A DNA stretch of 64,000 nt from Calonectria ilicicola (GCA_020809705.1 CP085825.1:1116001-1180000), one strand, 5' to 3'; positions 1-12,132 are shown, counted from the first letter of the stretch. Notes: generated from the sequence alone by a model not told the origin. Numbers and translations are program-made.

Positions 1-252
1 TTTTATAAAAAGAAGTATCTCAAGTCGGGACGCTAGATTTCGGCGATGCCTGCTTTTGGAATTTGGCTTGTAAGTAGCCATGGCTTGAAGTTGATAAGGT
101 CTCGCCACAACTATGGGAGCCAAAAAGCAACAAAAGCATAGGGAATCCCGCCATTAACGAAATAACAAAATAAGGATTTCACAATCATTGGGATTATCAT
201 TTAAACATGGTGAAAAGGACAAAAAAAAGGGCAAAAAGAAACGCTGATGCGA

Positions 253-338
253 TCCCCGAAACCTGGTTCGAACAGGTGACCTTCAGGTGGCATACGATCT
301 ATTACAGCCCAACGCTCTTCCAACTGAGCTATTCGGGG
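253..338 (-). tRNA. tRNA-Tyr (GTA) with 13-nt intron
   Basis: Read on the minus strand, a full cloverleaf is visible: acceptor CCCCGAA paired with TTCGGGG, D arm GCTC...GAGC, T arm ACCTG-TTCGAAC-CAGGT. The anticodon loop carries GTA (complement of 303-305). A 13-nt intron (about 288-300) sits just 3' of the anticodon, the standard place for nuclear tRNA introns; eukaryotic tRNA-Tyr genes usually have one. A T-rich run downstream on the minus strand (219-237) is a Pol III terminator. Confidence 0.95.
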
Positions 339-928
339 ATTGGTTAATGCGTTCCGAGGGGGCCAATGCAATATACCTAGCATGTGGTGGGTGGGATTGA
401 AAGCCGACAGTGTGGCGAGGATGTGTTGTGGGATGAATCAGATGCAAGACTTAGCTGGCATTGAGTACGTATAGAGGGAATGACGACTTTAGTCAGAGCA
501 CGAGGAAAGAAAAAAAAAAGGCTCACAAATAGGCTTTCACATGTGCACCGAAGCTAGCCGCTCAAAATTGTAAAATAGATTTCATAAGCATTCATTCATT
601 CATCTCGATTGCTGTTGGGCAGCTTGGCGGGCAGCTGACCTTATGTGCATTAATGGTATCACATGTGCTCGGCGCATGAACCCACCCAGTGCGTCTTGTT
701 TCAAAATACTGCTCCATTCGGGAATCCTGCATGCAAACCTCAGGGTACCATTTGATACGCTTGCGTGCTCCATGTGCCTGGCGCTATGTTCCTGGTTGTC
801 TTGGATCCCGGAGCGGTGCCTGTTCTGCTTGTTGCTTTTCCCGTCCATGGTTTATTCGACTTGGGCAATGATTGACTAATTCTGGGGGTATCTAATTTAT
901 TTTTCCGGTACATCACGCCGAAAGCACT
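339..928. other. intergenic, no gene seen
   Basis: 590 bp between tRNA-Tyr and the 3' end of RO10. Short open frames on both strands have no recognisable motif and no coding-like composition. It presumably holds the RO10 3' UTR. Confidence 0.6.
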
Positions 929-1587
929 TCAGATTTCGGCCTCAATCTCCAGCTCTTTCTCAGCTCTCCGCACCTGTCGCTCGGCCACTTCCACTCTGGA
1001 TTCGAGGTCGGCTACGAAATTTGAGTTGTCGAGCACGCCACTCTCATACCAGGACCGAATAATTCTCTCGCTGCGACGTCGTAGTTCGGCAGTTTCGGCT
1101 GCTTGTGCAATCTGGGTAGCCTCGATGGCCTTCATCCGATCCCCTAGCGCAATGAGAGCTGCGCTCTCGGCCGGATTGGGGATGGGGCTGTCCTTGATGG
1201 CGGTCAGGGACGATAGGGTGGAGGGAAATGCGGAGGCAGAGGCGAGGACAATTGACTGAAGGGCATCGGCAGTCAGCTGCGACGGGGGATCCGAGGGGTC
1301 GGGAGTGTGAAAGAAGTCGGGGTTTGCTTTGTCTGGGACAGATTGAGCTTCAGATCGGGAGGAAGGGACCTTGGCAGCAACCTACAAATCTTGAGGAGCT
1401 CTCCGTAAACACGAATCTTGGATGTCAATAAGGAGAAGCGCCTCTCAAGCCCACCAATCTTCTCGTTGGCAGAGTGCTCTTGGGCGAGAGCGGGGGACAC
1501 GGCCTGGCCGTAGAGGAGGTGCTCAACGCGCAGAAGGCGCGATTCCAGCAGGTCCAGCGTGGAGAGCGTCGTGTCGTCCATGTCCAT
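929..1587 (-). CDS. ro-10: Nuclear distribution protein RO10 (dynactin p24-like subunit)
   Basis: Two exons, 1386-1587 and 929-1332, split by a 53-nt intron (1333-1385, GTAGG...CCCAG), giving 201 aa. The protein starts MDMDDTTLSTLDLLESRLLR and continues through LLYG, a proline-rich linker (PDPSDPPSQ) and a charged C-terminal helix (AELRRRSERIIRSWYESGVL) likely to form coiled coil. This order and length match fungal RO10, known from Neurospora as needed for nuclear distribution and thought to correspond to the p24/DCTN3 shoulder subunit of dynactin. It would act in the cytoplasm with dynein on microtubules. The splice junction restores the family sequence KIYKANPDFF, which supports the model. 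Transcribed divergently from the transporter at 2653. Confidence 0.9.
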
Positions 1588-2652
1588 GATGTGCTGTTTG
1601 CGGATGCGGCTGCAGCGTGTCGCAAGTGGCGAAACGGGATGGCAGAATAGGTGGCCTTGATGATGGGACGGCGAGAGACGTGCGGGCGGTGAGGACGAAA
1701 AGTGGGGGGTCAGGTTTAAAGTTGCAGTTGTGCTGTCAAGATCATGAATAAGGGCAGCGTTGTGGCAGATTAAGCCGTCGGCCGCAGATGAAGATGGGCA
1801 AGGGACCGTGGATCGGTGGCGGACAGTTTGGCAAAACGGATGACGGCGGGCGAACCTACAAAGCCCCTGGCGGGAGATGGACGCTCCGTCTAACGTGCAA
1901 CTCGTGCGACAATGCCAAACTGAGTGCTAGCCGTACCGTATCGACGTATTCAATCTGGATGATGGATGGATTGGGGAATTGCCCTAACGTCATTCTAGTG
2001 AGTTACAGCGCAGAACCGCAGTTACAGCCCTGGCACAGCCCCTTGGTGAGGCGCCGGACAATCCAAGACAGGGTCTCGCCGCGGGCGCTGATTGGCCGAG
2101 ACTTGTGAAACCACTGAGCGCGTACGTACCCTGGCAGACAGCGCCAGGGACAGCCGGTTAGCCCCGCTGACCGCTGGCTCCGTGGTTCCTTGGCGGTAGC
2201 GTCAGAGCACATCGTGTTCGCCTGCAAAAGGACGGGGCAAAGAAAGCCTCTCCTGACGGCTCTTTTCTCTCTCCTCAACTCCTCGCCCACCACCACCGCC
2301 CGCCCGCACCGCTCATCCCCAACCCGTCGCCGGATTCGTCGCGACCGGGGAGACCATCTTGTCTGAGGCCTTTGTGCCGCGGGACGGTGCACTGTCGCAT
2401 TGTGCACACATAGGCAGCCGACACTAACCAAAAGAGTTGACGCCATCTGACTCGCCTCGCCCCTCTACTTTCGCTGACTGGTCATCGGCCTGTCCTTTTA
2501 CTCCTACAACAACCCGCGAGCCGCACAGATCCAACACCCGAACAGCTTCCCCTGCATTTCTTTTTGTGCTTGTTTTTTTTTTTCCTTGGCGCACTCGACA
2601 CAACCCAAGTCCGACGAACGAACGAGCGACGACGTTCCCGCGAGCCTATTCT
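1588..2652. promoter_or_regulatory. divergent promoter region, RO10 / amino-acid transporter
   Basis: 1065 bp between two divergent starts, so promoters and 5' UTRs of both genes lie here. The part next to the transporter (about 2440-2650) is pyrimidine-rich on the plus strand with a T run at 2571-2582, typical of filamentous-fungal core promoters and 5' UTRs. No convincing extra gene. Confidence 0.5.
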
Positions 2653-4482
2653 ATGACGACCTACCAGACCATATCTGATGGAAACGCCGGAAACCCTAGA
2701 AGCAACGGCGTCATGTCTAGGTGAGATTTAGCTGCTCAATCGCAACAGCTTCCACAACGCCCTAGGCCTCGCGCTGACCAGTTTTCCCTTATCGCAGAAC
2801 TCGACACCGCGGACACAAGGATGGCGGCCAGGGTGGCCAGGCCACCACGGTGAGCAGCGTCGTGAACCTGCTCAACACCAGTACGTCCAAATCCGTCTTG
2901 CGCGACCGATTCTTAGCTTACTGACGAAAACGTCCAGTTGTCGGCGCTGGCACGCTTGCCATGCCCTCGGTAATGTCCCATATGGGCATTATGCTGGGCG
3001 TCCTGATGATTATCTGGTCCGGTATGACCTCCGCTTTTGGTCTTTATCTCCAATCTCGATGCGCCCGATACCTCGAACGGGGCAGTGCCTCATTCTTCGC
3101 TCTTTCGCAAATCACATACCCGAACGCCGCAGTCATATTCGATGCTGCAATTGCCATCAAATGCTTCGGCGTGGGAGTTTCGTACATGATCATCATCGGC
3201 GACTTGATGCCGGGTGTCGCCCTGGGCTTTTCGAACGCTGCGGCCAACTACCCGTTCCTCGTCGACCGAAATTTTTGGATTACGGCCTTTATGCTTCTCA
3301 TTATTCCCTTGAGTTTCTTGCGAAGACTGGACTCTTTGAAGTACACCAGTCTTGTTGCCCTTGTGTCTATCGGATACCTTATCGTTTTGGTTGTCTACCA
3401 TTTTGCTGCCGACAAACATGCCGACCCTCGGAGCATCCGCGTCATCCAGTGGGGAGGGGCTGTGGAGATGCTCAGCGCCTTTCCTGTTGTCGTTTTTGCA
3501 TATACTTGTCACCAAAATGTAGGTTCCGCTCTTTCGCATACGCGTCGAAATTGGCTAATCTCGCATAGATGTTTTCCATTTTGAACGAACTCAAGGATAA
3601 CTCACCTTCGAGCGTTGTTGGAGTTGTCGGGCTCAGCATTGGTTCAGCCGCTTCCATTTACATCTTAGTAGCTATTACCGGTTACATTACCTTTGGTAAC
3701 GCCGTTGTTGGAAACATTGTTTCCATGTGTACGTCAAGCCACGGTGCGAGAGTTTCGGTTCGTTTGGCTAACATGTGACAGATCCCACTGGAGCTGCATC
3801 GACTATTGGCAAGGCAGCCATTGTCATCCTCGTGACATTTTCTGTCCCGCTACAGGTCCACCCATGCCGCGCATCTCTGGATGCTGTGTTGAAGTGGCGC
3901 CCCAACCGCACCCAGCCACCTGCTGGACGCACTGCCTCCCCACTATTGAACAACTCCTCCGCCGCTCCACGGGGTGATCATGGAGGGGGTACCATGTCCG
4001 ACCTTCGTTTTGCTATCATCACTACTTGCATTCTCATTCTTGCTTATATAACTGCATTGTCGGTTACCAGTCTTGCCCGCGTTTTAGCTTTTGTGGGAAG
4101 CACTGGTTCAACATCCATTAGTTTCATTCTTCCAGGTCTTTTCTACTACAAGATCAGCGACCCGGACAGCGTTTTCCACCAGCGTCTCGTCAAGGAAGAT
4201 GATGACATTGACGAGGAATCCGATTCCGACGTCGAAGAGTCTGCCGCACTCGCGCAGAGCACTACCAGCCTCCGCAGCGCTGCCAGCATGGCTAGCATTG
4301 CCAGCAATCTTAGCACCCACAGCGCTTCTGGCCAGTGGCGATGGCGAAAGAAGTGGCGCTGGGATCTTGAGCATGTATCTCATTCCAATCTACGACGCAT
4401 GTCTCTTGCGCTTGCTATTTATGGGCTGGTAGTGATGGCTGTGACCTTGGCACTGAACATCTTTTTCACAATCACTCATTAG
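2653..4482 (+). CDS. Vacuolar-type amino-acid transporter (AVT/SLC38-like, AAAP family)
   Basis: Five exons (2653-2720, 2798-2880, 2938-3518, 3569-3728, 3782-4482) give 530 aa with all junctions in frame. The short N-terminus runs into TM1 with NTIVGAGTLAMP at residues 49-60, the hallmark of the amino acid/auxin permease (AAAP) superfamily. About 11 hydrophobic segments follow, including the KYTSLVALVSIGYLIVL region and a final helix ending NIFFTITH. Between late helices lies a long acidic, Ser-rich cytosolic insertion (about 435-490, DDDIDEESDSDVEES then SxxS repeats), common in fungal AVT5/6/7 relatives and likely phosphorylated. Known members exchange neutral or basic amino acids across the vacuolar membrane with protons; the substrate here cannot be read from sequence. 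The start ATG is the first in frame, just upstream of the first intron. Confidence 0.92.
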
Positions 4483-4956
4483 ATATTATTCCTTAGTTTG
4501 TAACGGCTGCATCCAGTATGAGTAGATACATGGTGGCTATGAGGTGGTTCATACGGGGTATACCAGGCGTTTTGACAGCGAGCTTGTAGTCGCTTTTCTC
4601 TTGCACAGGTAGACATCGGCGTTAGAGTTAGATATTTCTTTTTTTTTCCTTTTGGACACATCATAATATAAGTGTCTAATCGTAACTTGCACCGTCTTGC
4701 TCGGAATCTCGTATTTAAATCATGGCAATCCAACCAAGTCCACACAAATATTGTACATTGGCCGATTGCTCATTTCCTCGTGAGGCCACAACATCAGTCT
4801 CCTGGGATTCTCGGTCCAGTTTCTTTGTTGCAGCATGTTGCCGGATCCGTTCATAGGCCTCTCAGCATCAAACCCGATCCAACGCCTGGAAATGCTTTTG
4901 TACATATCATACACCTCCACCCAGCCAATCGTAAAACCACTCCTAATGTTGCTCGC
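4483..4956. other. convergent 3' intergenic region
   Basis: 474 bp between convergent gene ends (transporter and mrps16). It is AT-rich, with a T run near 4638-4648 and short TA-rich stretches suitable as 3' UTR/polyadenylation sequence. No gene seen. Confidence 0.6.
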
Positions 4957-5397
4957 TCAATCTATCCTATAGCGCTTGGTTTCCAGGACCTTGGGTGAAG
5001 TGTTGGCGGTTGGGCCGAATTTCTTGTTCGGCATGAGATTGACCATGGACAGCAGTCGCCAGACGGTGTCGGAGGGCTGAGCGCCGACACCGAGCCAGTA
5101 TTGTGCTCGGGATCGGTCGAGCTTGACGTCCTTGTGAAGCTTGCCATCATCGGTGTAGGGGTCTGGCTTGGGGATTGGATCGTAGGTGCCGATAACCTCC
5201 AGGGGCTTGGAGTTGCGAGCCGTTCTGGGTCGGGCAGCGTTAGTAATTTTGTGATTCTCGTCTCATGCCATGGAAAAAGGATTCGCTCGGGTATTGGGTC
5301 AGGCGAGGGTGGGGACGTACCGGGCGTGGGCGACGACGATGTTGTAGAAGGGCTGGTTGCGGCGCCCGAAGCGGGCGAGGCGGATCTTGACGACCAT
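4957..5397 (-). CDS. mrps16: Mitochondrial small-subunit ribosomal protein S16
   Basis: Two exons, 5321-5397 and 4957-5224, with a 96-nt intron (5225-5320, GTACGT...CCCAG), encode 114 aa. The N-terminus [20 protein letters not shown] is the bS16 signature; after the junction come [18 protein letters not shown] and [17 protein letters not shown], all classic bS16 segments. It would be a structural protein of the mitoribosomal small subunit. There is no separate cleavable presequence; the mature-like start directly after ATG is usual for fungal mS16. Divergent from the hydrate epimerase at 5767. Confidence 0.95.
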
Positions 5398-5766
5398 GGC
5401 GACAATGGGCTGAGTAGATGGGCAGATTGCTCAATTGACGACCACCGACAGTCGCTGTGAAGCTTCAATGCTGAATGGTGATGGTGGATAATTTCCATCC
5501 GGGGCGTGGAGCAAGGATTTTCCGCTTGGGCCAATCAGCGCAAACTTGAAGATGCCCCATTCATTCTGCTACGAATGGGCCGTGCTCTCACAGTAGAAGC
5601 ACTGTGCTTAGTGATGTCAGCTGTGCCTTTACTGGACGGACTGTCAATCAACACCATCACTCCAACGTCCAGGGTTAATTTTTTCCCCTCAGTCACGTTC
5701 CGCTACGCAAGGATTCGTGAAAAATTGCAATTTATTATTATATAAAATCATCAAAACTACTTCATA
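5398..5766. promoter_or_regulatory. bidirectional promoter, mrps16 / NAD(P)H-hydrate epimerase
   Basis: 369 bp shared by two divergent start codons. A CCAAT box (CCAATCAGCG, 5531-5540) lies 134 bp from the S16 start; the HAP/CCAAT-binding complex is a known regulator of mitochondrial genes in fungi. Whether this site is used is inference. Confidence 0.5.
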
Positions 5767-7097
5767 ATGGCGTTCAAGGTGACAATCTTCTTCGGCAGCA
5801 GAAACATGATGGGGCTACATACTGATACCTGATAGACTCTCGGAGCCAAGGCGGCAGCTGCTCTGGACCAGGAACTTATGAGCTCGGGCGCTTTTTCCAT
5901 CGACCAACTCATGGAGCTCGCCGGCCTCTCCGTCTCCCAGGCAGGTTGGTTGCCAACGCTGCCGACTGTTACTCGTGACATGGCAGAAAGCGTGGTTTAT
6001 GAACACTTACTTACAAACCTGTTTGCAATTTCAGTTTACCGTCTTCAACCCCTGAGCAAAGGAAAGAGGATTCTTATAGCATGCGGTCCCGGAAACAACG
6101 GTGAGGATCCAGAGTGGCGAATTCCTATACCACGTAGTCATCCCATTGACTTTCACCTGAAGGGGGGGATGGACTGGTGGCAGCTCGCCACCTCCGCCAC
6201 TATGGGTACCAACCAACAGTCTTCTACCCAAAGCGTAGCAAGAACGAATTGTACCAGGTGTGTTTGATTCCCGAAGTTGTGTCGTCGAAAAAATTCATAC
6301 CATTCGAGAAAAATGGACCTCGCATTGAATAGGGGGCTCCGGATAGTCCAGTGGATGGATGCATGTATTTGTTTCTATGGATCTTGGTTTTCATTGCGTG
6401 TGCTTCCATGCCCTGGAGGTGTCGATGATCAGGAGTCTGGAATCCGGAGCCCCCCGTTACCTTTTCTTTCCTCCGTCCAAATGACTCTTCCAAGATGTTT
6501 CCAGCTTTTCCCCCAAGAAGAATTCACGCTAACGTGCGCGTAGCGACTCGCAAAACAATTAGAAGACCTTGGCGTCCCCTTTGCGGATGACTTTTCACTG
6601 GCCATGGGGTCGACGGATCACGTCGTAGATGCAATCTTCGGTTTGAGAGACGTTTCTTTTTCGTTTTCTTTTGGTGGTGTTTCCGCTAACATTCTAACCA
6701 CCCCTTAGGATTCAGCTTTTCGGGTGATGTTCGTGAACCGTTCCCTGCAGTAATCCAGGCCCTTCAAGAAACCAAGTTGCCGGTCACGTCGGTAGATGCT
6801 CCCTCGTCTTGGGATATCGAGAATGGGCCTCCCCAGTCGGGTCTTGGGAGTTCTTTTATGCCTACCGCACTCGTTAGTCTGACGGCACCCAAGCCGTTGG
6901 TGAAGCATTTCAAAGGTCGTCATTTTATCGGTGGACGGTACATACCACGACTGGTAGATGTGGATTATATTATGGTGGCTAACTCTGGGCACAGGTTCGT
7001 TTCGCCTTTGATTGCTAAAAAGTACGATTTTGAGGTTCCCGAGTATGAAGGTATCGATCAGGTGGTTGAGGTTGGATCGAGCGAGCAAAAGCTTTGA
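5767..7097 (+). CDS. NAD(P)H-hydrate epimerase (YjeF N-terminal domain)
   Basis: Seven exons (5767-5778, 5836-5944, 6035-6100, 6163-6257, 6544-6640, 6709-6937, 6995-7097) encode 236 aa. Exon 1 carries only four codons (MAFK), and one intron is unusually long (286 nt). Motifs in order: [20 protein letters not shown], the nucleotide-binding [16 protein letters not shown] (rejoined across an intron), [33 protein letters not shown] and the C-terminal [12 protein letters not shown]...[12 protein letters not shown]. These are diagnostic for the enzyme that interconverts R and S epimers of damaged hydrated NAD(P)H so the dehydratase can repair it. Family members are often dual-targeted to mitochondrion and cytosol. 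It shares a promoter with a mitoribosomal gene. Confidence 0.95.
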
Positions 7098-7196
7098 GGC
7101 TGCAGGTACAGATGCCAGGCAAGTGAGGTTGAGTAATGCCAATTCTTGTGGTGATTAGGTGTCTCGGTGGCTCCTTTGTTTCTTTTCTGAATATCG

Positions 7197-7394
7197 TTAC
7201 ATGACACGGCAGCCTCCTCTCAGACTGTTTGGGCAGACTGGACTCGGGCACTGCCCGTCACGCATGCCATTACGAGCAAACAGCAGCCCCCGTGGACAGA
7301 AGAGCAGCGGGGGGTGAAAGTCGTAACAAAACTCAACATAAACGAGATAATCTTTCCCGCAGACCTGGCATTCGGCGGTATACTGCCTGCACAT
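7197..7394 (-). CDS. small cysteine-rich ORF, possible zinc-binding microprotein
   Basis: A 65-residue ATG-initiated frame on the minus strand, ending 100 bp from the convergent epimerase gene. It has eight cysteines (C2, C9, C12, C23, C33, C49, C54, C62; 12%), with a C-x2-C-G knuckle at 9-13, aromatic residues between (YLVYVEFCYDF), and a late DGQCPSPVCPNS segment. I believe similar short Cys-patterned proteins starting MC-x2-Y occur in fungal genomes, but I cannot name a family and no function is known to me. No signal peptide is evident. The cysteine spacing argues against chance; alternatively it is a fortuitous frame or part of a longer spliced gene. Confidence 0.45.
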   Translation of the reverse strand: MCRQYTAECQVCGKDYLVYVEFCYDFHPPLLFCPRGLLFARNGMRDGQCPSPVCPNSLRGGCRVM

Positions 7395-10300
7395 TTATCG
7401 TGAAGCTCTGGCTATCCTTCAGCACTCTTTCAAGACCGAGAAGGGATAGCGGTTGGTGATGCGAGAGAAGAGGTGGAGATCCTGCACAAACGACATGGAC
7501 GATGGACAGCAAGGGTAAATATAAGGAAGGCAAGAAGAAGAAAAGGTTGGTGGGTTCAGGCTGTCGATGTCGGCAGAGGCCTCTGAAAGCAACTCCCGAT
7601 CAATGGTCGGATAGGGCTGATATAAAGGATGTGGCGCTGACTGTCGTCCCGAATGGAGCAACGGGTTGCCACTGCGGCAGGGTGCCCCAGCCGGAGCTTA
7701 ATCGCGTCCTTGGATGGGGACTGAGGGTACTGGTACCTGTACCTGTACCTGTAGCTCCTTGTCGACCCCCCAAGACGTCAGACTAGGCGGCCTCGTGGCG
7801 AAAGGGGGACACAGACATTGTGGCAGGTGGACGACACCACAGCGACGAGGCAGAAGTATGCGACAGCGGGCCATTTTGAATGAAGAATTAAAATCGTGTG
7901 CGTTCTGGCGGGCAGCTTTGCTGGTCAAACAGTGTCTGATCCAATTCGGGTCAGGAGTCCAGCAGCCGGAGCATTTGCTCCTTGACCCGCCTGATAGGCG
8001 GGGGCGGCAATGCGGCGCTTACAAAAGGAAGCGACCGCAAAAAGGTCCGCTTTTCCCAGCTGTCTTGCGCTGTTGCGTCCAGCATGGCTTCATCCCGGGG
8101 CATGGGCAGAGGGAGCAGCGCAGGCTCGCGACGTTGACGCCCGGCGACTCTGCGAACTGTGGCCGATCGGGGTCGCATCTCGAGGGACTCCCGAATCGCC
8201 TCGAACCTTGTCAAGAGAGCCTGGCGGGGATGGGGCCAGGGCGTGTCAATGGGGGTCGGACGGGGGCGTGTGAGCCCGCCACACTTACGCCATCGAATTT
8301 TAGTCTGCCCAAGACGTGCATGTCCCCCTTCGAGGCCTGTGGATGGGCACCGTTAGCGCAGCACAACACGTCGTTCCGGTCCCTGGACAGAGTTGACCCC
8401 GTTGTATCGCCGGGCCGTTGCGCTCGCAAAAGGGTAATAGCCAGCACGACCAGCGCTGTCGCCCCGACGGTTTTCGAGAGTTGGCCGGGGCGCAAGCTTC
8501 GGGCGCTACAGGCCCCGAGCCGTCACGTCAGGGTCCTCAAGGTGGCCCGCGGTGCGATCTGGCCCGGGGGGACCCCGATCCGTCCGATGTGCCGCTGCTG
8601 GACAGATCGCCATGCTTCAAATGACCTGCGCCGGCATCGTCCTGCTGAGCTATTGTCGAATTGGATTTGGAATTGGAATTTCGGAGTCTGGACAAACTTT
8701 GCAACTCTCAATGGCTGCTGTAGCTTGACAATTCCAGAACCTTCACTCCCCCGCTCCTCCCCCTCCATTGCGTCCCACCCAATGCCTCTTTCCAGCCAAA
8801 AAATTGAATCATGGTTCACCATCCCCAACTTACGACCCTGAATTGGAGGGTACCAAACTAAAACGCGGTCGCATGAAACATGCCATCCCGGGACAGGGTT
8901 CACAGAGAACCTGCGCGGAGCCTCAGGTGCGTCGGTAGCTTGATTCTTGAACCGGGGGCACCCACGGCGGCAGGGCAGGCGGTCGAGACCCAAGGCCAAC
9001 ATCTCGGGCCAATAGCCTAGCTCGGACCATCTCCTATTTTCCTCGCGATCTCAATCGCAACTTGGGCAGCGTGGGATTCTCTGGCGATCGGGAACCAAAT
9101 CATTTGGAATCCCTCGCTTCACAATTAGTGTTCCCCGGCAATATCCGCTTCGGTCCAGCACCCAACCTTTTTGACAGGAACTGGAGCTGCTGGCAGATAC
9201 GCATGTGGGCCGCTATTGTGGCGCGGACCTGGGGTTTAGGCGCAAGACAATTCTCAAGTCGCTGGACAAAGCCACTGTCGTCAATGGTTCTGCTCTTTTC
9301 GGAGGGGGCTTGTCGAGATACCACCATCCAACAAACTCCACTGTTCCAATTCGATACTGAGAGCAGGCCCACCCTCATGGCAACCCCAGCGCTGGCGCAG
9401 ACACACGTCTTGGTCGGCATGTCGGGGCCCTTGACCTCGGACCTAGAAACCTGGCCTTTCGCTGACCAGTGACACAGTGGAAGTGATGCGTCACATGCTG
9501 TCGGCTTCAACAATTCTCTCCCACTCAGCCATCATGTGCACGAATAGAAGTGATCGACCCATGATTGTGGCTTGACTCTGGGACCCCTGTTCATGCTAGC
9601 GGTTGGGTTGGGCCTCATTCGCTCACTGGCTTCGAGACCCTTCGATTGTCACACCCACACACGCGACCCAACATGGACGCCATTACAGACTAGGGATGTC
9701 ACAAATACAGACAAAGTAGGTGCAGGTGGATCAGCGGGGCATTACATGCGCATTCGAGCATTGTACACACCCGCGAGCGGTGTGGGAGACGACTCTCGCT
9801 CCACAACCAGGCACCACCATTGTCAACGGGGGGGCGGAGAGGCTTGTCCGGGGTGGGTCCATTTGCGAAGCACATCTACACCATTGCCTCTACCATTGGC
9901 CCAACTCCGACGAAGAACTAAATCCAGGAACCCCAGGGTCCCTTTTTTTTTTTTTAATTCTTGCTCGTGCACTGCTCGTCTGTGGCGGAGGATTTGCTCC
10001 TCGCGTGCTTCCTGCCGGGAGTGCTGCCGGAGGGGCCTAGCAACTGAGGGGAACGACCCGACAACCTGGGTCCCCGCCCGGACCGAACGGGCTGTGAAAG
10101 TGGGGGTGTTGGAGGGGTCCAACCATGATCGACACATTGGTTCCCAGAAGCCTCATTGACGTCATAACACGCCAATTCGAAAACCCTGGAAATGCATCTC
10201 GGCTCGAGAAGATTCGACGCAATGACAGCCTCAACAACAGGCTTTCAACCCTCCTGCATCCCATGAACACCATCTGACGTCATGTTACATTTTTTTCTTC

Positions 10301-12050
10301 CTTCTTTCAACTTTGTTTTTACTGCTGCAAGATTCTTCCAATTCTCCGTCGGTGTAACATTGGATCCCACTCCATCCCACTCACTCCCCTTCAATACCAA
10401 TATGTATGCATATGCAACTCGGAACTATTTCTGTAAGAAAGGTCCATGCGTCGACAATGGTGCCATTCTAATTTAGACCGAAGTCGTAGTTATCACGCGT
10501 TATTGGCCGAGCCAATTCATCTTGGGCACCGAAGTACAAGCCTCCAAGCCTTGCTGTTGGGTTGCCACTCGTATCCTGGTGATATTGACGGCCGACTAAT
10601 CGGTTTCCCCGGTCAGATGCAGGGTGTTGCTGGCCGTTACCTGATCGGCGTTGCATCTCCCCATCCTTCGTCCGACTAACACGATGAGGAAGGATCATCG
10701 CATGTGCTTTTTCCGTCCGCGTATGTGAGCTTGCGTCTCCCTTGCCCCCAGCTGACTCGGTGACTCAGAGAGGCTTGGATGAAGAACCTCTATCTACCAA
10801 TGCTTTGTTCCGAGGCTGCATATTGGAGACAGGCCGTCGAGGCGTCGTCGTGGCTTTTGTGGATTTTGCCACAGGGTGGCTTGTTGCAACTGCTATACTG
10901 AGGATAGACCTGGCTCTTGTGACAATTCGGCAGTTGATATTGCATGTTCAGCGGACCTGACTGGTTGCAGTGGTTATCAACCGCCCTGCTTGGGTGGGTT
11001 GGCTGCCTCTTCAAAGACGAGGATACCCTCCAAGTCCAATTCCGATTCCGATGTACTAGTACTAGTCAGTCAGCAGTATCGGTCCTTTTCATGGCTTGAC
11101 ACGTTGATAGCTTGAGATATCAAATTGTTCTGGTGCCTGTATGAGAGTCACGTCGATGTTCCACAAAACTAGAGCTTCTAAGGCTGGAGTATAAATGGGT
11201 GGCAAATAGAGTGGACTCGCTTATTGGTAGCAGTCCAGGTTAAAATGATTTACATCGTGATCACTTATGACAGGATAATAAGAGCCGTGCTCCCCTGAAG
11301 ATCGTGGGAAAATTAGAACAAACAGCACGCCGATCCAATGGTTGCCGATGATCAGCCATGTTGGGGAAGGTGGCAAGATTTCCATGCTACTAAAGAGCCT
11401 AGCCCATTAGTCACAAGTATAAGTAGGACGTGATTTCCAAGCATTGTGCCCTGCTGGGTTGTCTTGTTTGGCCAACCGATGAATGATTAGTTGGAGGGTG
11501 CTTCGAATAAGATGAGATTTCAATACTCTCTTCGAGGGTTGAATCATCTGTCCCGTGGTACCTGGAGCCCGATCTCATACAAAAACCATACGTAACGTGA
11601 CGGTTTCCCCGCAGTTTATTTGTTCGGGTTGGCATTGACCTAGCTGCACAGCCAGTTGGCCAGGGACGGGTTTTCAAGACTGCGCTCGCTGGTATTGGCA
11701 AACTGGACGACGCATCATTGACATGTCACAAGAGACGAAAGCGAAATAAGATACTATGAGATTGCCAGGAATGATAGATGTGTTGGCGATTATGAATATT
11801 TTTACGATTAATTCATTGAATTTTGAGGGCACAATCAAAGTTGCAACGATCAATCTAGTATAGGTTAAGCTTGAAGAGACGGTCCATAAAACCGTTCCAG
11901 AGTCATAGCCATGCAAGGATAAAATAATTAAATCAATCATTTTAACCCAAAAACAAGGTATTGTCTGAATTCACTATGAAACACTGACTAAAAATTATCG
12001 TGTAAGTTCTATAGCATGTAATTCTTGCAGTCTCGCCAGGATGACCATAA
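7395..12050. other. long gene-poor interval
   Basis: About 4.7 kb without a gene I can support. The first 3 kb is GC-rich, and a 375-codon open frame at 7714-8841 has no family-like motifs and looks like a composition effect. The rest is mixed and becomes AT-rich after 11.1 kb. Several T runs occur (for example 9943-9955). There is no rRNA, snRNA or transposon signature I can see. Confidence 0.5.
7733..7756. repeat. GTACCT hexamer tandem repeat
   Basis: Three perfect GTACCT units and a fourth GTAGCT unit in tandem. A simple sequence repeat with no evident function. Confidence 0.8.
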
Positions 12051-12132
12051 GGCGTGGTGGCAGAGTGGTCTAATGCGTATGACTAGAAATCATATCTCTT
12101 CGGAGGCGTCTGTTCGAATCAGGCCCACGTCG
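12051..12132 (+). tRNA. tRNA-Ser (AGA)
   Basis: The acceptor GGCGTGG pairs with CCACGTC (one G-T wobble) and is followed by discriminator G, the serine identity base. The anticodon stem ATGA/TCAT flanks loop CTAGAAA with anticodon AGA. A long class II variable arm (CTCTTCGGAG region) and T arm GTCTG-TTCGAAT-CAGGC complete it. No intron. A TTTTTT terminator follows at about 12138-12144. Confidence 0.95.

Noticed and set aside
600..848. 82-codon minus-strand frame downstream of RO10
   Set aside because: No motif, overlapped by equally long plus-strand frames; probably chance.
7714..8841. 375-codon plus-strand open frame
   Set aside because: Lies in GC-rich DNA with overlapping long frames on both strands, shows no domain or hydrophobic pattern and has arginine/cysteine-rich random composition; it is best explained by low stop-codon density.
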